Notes under the pieces: model-generated
The model's input: only the letters and a program-made list of their open reading frames with translations
What the model was told of the DNA's origin: nothing
Databases searched by the model: none
Position numbers and translations under genes: made by a program
DNA from: Haloarcula japonica DSM 6131
GTDB taxonomy: Archaea > Halobacteriota > Halobacteria > Halobacteriales > Haloarculaceae
NCBI RefSeq assembly: GCF_000336635.1
Contig: NZ_AOLY01000009.1
Span: 111,199-175,198, forward strand
Length of the DNA: 64,000 nucleotides
Reading direction: 5' to 3'
Part shown: positions 63,077-64,000 of the stretch, one piece after another
How positions within the stretch are numbered: position 1 is the first letter of the stretch
Layout: every line of letters begins with the position of its first letter

Positions 63077-63441
63077 ATGGTGTCGCGAATCCGGTCGGCG
63101 AGGACGCTGTACTGCTCCGTGCCCGTTCCTTTCTGGACCACGGCAGTGACGCCGTGTTCTGCGGCGGCATCTGCGACGTCATCGTGTTCGCGGGCCGTAA
63201 ACAGCAGAAACGGGATGTCGACGTCGTTATCCCGGAGCGCGCGACACAACTCCATTCCGTCGAGCCGGGGCATCTTGTAGTCACTGACGACGGCATCGAA
63301 GTCACCGTCAGTTGCCAGGTCCAGTGCCGCTTCTGGGTCGGCCTCCGTCGTTATCTCGAACCCGTCTTCCTGTCCCAGAAACGTCCCGACGATCTCCAGA
63401 ACGTCTACGTCTTCGTCTACCAGTAGGACCTCGATACTCAT
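63073..63441 (-). CDS. Stand-alone response regulator receiver protein
   Basis: The protein is 122 residues from ATG 63441 (MSIEVLLVDEDVDVLEIVG). It has a normal receiver: acidic pair in VDEDVD, phosphoacceptor aspartate in AVVSDYKMPRLDGMEL, threonine in LLFTARE, and lysine in TAVVQKG. No output domain follows. It may receive phosphate from the large kinase whose gene converges on it. The two 3' ends overlap by four bases (63073-63076). Confidence 0.88.
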   Translation of the reverse strand: MSIEVLLVDEDVDVLEIVGTFLGQEDGFEITTEADPEAALDLATDGDFDAVVSDYKMPRLDGMELCRALRDNDVDIPFLLFTAREHDDVADAAAEHGVTAVVQKGTGTEQYSVLADRIRDTI

Positions 63442-63479
63442 CGGTTCTATGTCCGTGGTTCCCCGGTAAAAACTCTCGG

Positions 63480-63683
63480 TCACCGCATCGCATCTAGGTC
63501 GACGACGATTTCCTTGTCCACAGTAATCCACGTCGACAGCTTGGCAATGCCGGAGAGCCCCCGCGGCGACACGGTACAGCGGTCCGGTTCACCGGTGTAC
63601 TCAACCACGGTCATCGACAGGTCGTGTGGGGTCTGTGTTCGCTCGGTAGTCGCGTTCCCTGCACCGTGCGGGTCGAGACTCAT
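63480..63683 (-). CDS. Small conserved haloarchaeal protein (DUF7511-like)
   Basis: The 67-residue protein has YTGEPDRCTVSPRGLSGIAKLSTWITVDKEIVVDLDAMR-type features, best seen in the pieces YTGEPDRCTV, LSTWITVDKE and VVDLDAMR. This pattern is common in haloarchaea and I associate it with DUF7511. Function is unknown. The start is ATG 63683, 39 bases upstream of and on the same strand as the response regulator, so they may be one transcript. Confidence 0.7.
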   Translation of the reverse strand: MSLDPHGAGNATTERTQTPHDLSMTVVEYTGEPDRCTVSPRGLSGIAKLSTWITVDKEIVVDLDAMR

Positions 63684-63751
63684 CGGTAGCAGATATCTCT
63701 CGGGGACGGTGTAAAACGGCTGCTAAGAGGTCTCTATACCGCTCCGGAGAG

Positions 63752-63922
63752 CTATGCTGCCTGTCCGGTGTCGACTTCGCCGTCGATGCGGACGAACCCG
63801 TAATCACACTCAGGGCAGTGCCATTTGATCTTGGTCCCCAGGTGCATCGTCGTGCTCGCGACCTTCCAGAAGTCGCGGTACTCTTCGCATTCAGGACAGT
63901 AGTGTTCGAGTTCGAGGCCCAT
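63752..63922 (-). CDS. Small zinc-ribbon protein (DUF7838-like)
   Basis: The protein is 56 residues from ATG 63922 (MGLELEHYCPECEEYRDFW). Two C-P-E-C knuckles (HYCPECEEY and WHCPECDYGF) form one zinc ribbon. The tail (VRIDGEVDTGQAA) is acidic. A longer in-frame start at 63988 adds unlikely residues. Function is unknown; such ribbons often bind nucleic acid or a partner protein. Nothing else is seen to the end of the window. Confidence 0.75.
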   Translation of the reverse strand: MGLELEHYCPECEEYRDFWKVASTTMHLGTKIKWHCPECDYGFVRIDGEVDTGQAA

Positions 63923-64000
63923 ACCCAGTTGTTTCCGCGGGGGTACAGTTGAATTTCCCGGTTCCACTCGGGGCGTCGAAGCAGGCAAACCGCTCGAACC

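Overview
The window is a stretch of haloarchaeal chromosome, most like the genus Haloarcula. The basis for this is high-GC coding DNA with acidic proteins, haloarchaeal protein families throughout (S8e, RadB, CDC48 AAA-ATPase, NYN protein, DUF7344-type winged helices, TrpDFEG order, split GcvPA/GcvPB), ATGA gene overlaps, a Tat/lipobox substrate-binding protein and an archaeal tRNA-Val. The genus is an inference from gene content; no database search was run.

Region 1 (1-9300) is an AT-richer surface-glycan island. It holds a headless sulfatase-like gene, a GT2 glycosyltransferase, a polytopic membrane protein, a GT4 glycosyltransferase (minus strand), an intact sulfatase-fold hydrolase, a glutamine-dependent asparagine synthetase-like amidotransferase (AsnB), the 3' tail of a second sulfatase, another GT4, and a sugar-nucleotide epimerase that has lost its middle. 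It looks like a cell-surface polysaccharide or glycoprotein decoration cluster reshuffled by recombination.

Region 2 (about 9500-17000) is a graveyard. It contains an Orc1/Cdc6 initiator gene broken by a frameshift and a stop, two ORB-like direct repeats just behind it, a TumE/HVO_A0114-type toxin-antitoxin pair broken by frameshifts, and a conjugation-type (HerA/VirD4-like) ATPase broken by a stop and several frameshifts. Together they read as the relict of an integrated plasmid or conjugative element.

Region 3 (17000-24100) carries envelope and regulatory genes: a DUF4330 protein with four repeat units and its downstream partner, a Bat-type HTH regulator, a predicted transmembrane regulator with eleven extracellular calcium-binding TSP3 repeats and a cytoplasmic winged helix, and two membrane-anchored DUF7344-type winged-helix proteins in tandem.

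Region 4 (24200-45200) is core chromosome: TrkA, PhoU, RadB, a RuvC-fold protein, LarC, UspA, CDC48-type AAA-ATPase, an MDR oxidoreductase, a four-CBS protein with an HPF-like tail, a minimal lycopene-cyclase-domain protein, tRNA-Val(GAC), the trpDFEG operon, PyrF, DUF2240 and ribosomal protein S8e.

Region 5 (45200-51200) is the phosphate regulon: an AbrB-PhoU regulator divergent from pstSCAB, with phased TATATAG repeats between them. Region 6 (51200-64000) holds a TatD-type hydrolase, a NYN protein, a PAS histidine kinase, the glycine cleavage genes gcvT-gcvH-gcvPA-gcvPB (with a tandem palindromic element at the gcvPA/gcvPB junction), a 1294-residue PAS/GAF kinase with a degenerate receiver, a stand-alone response regulator, and two small conserved proteins. 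No intact transposase, rRNA or CRISPR array was seen.
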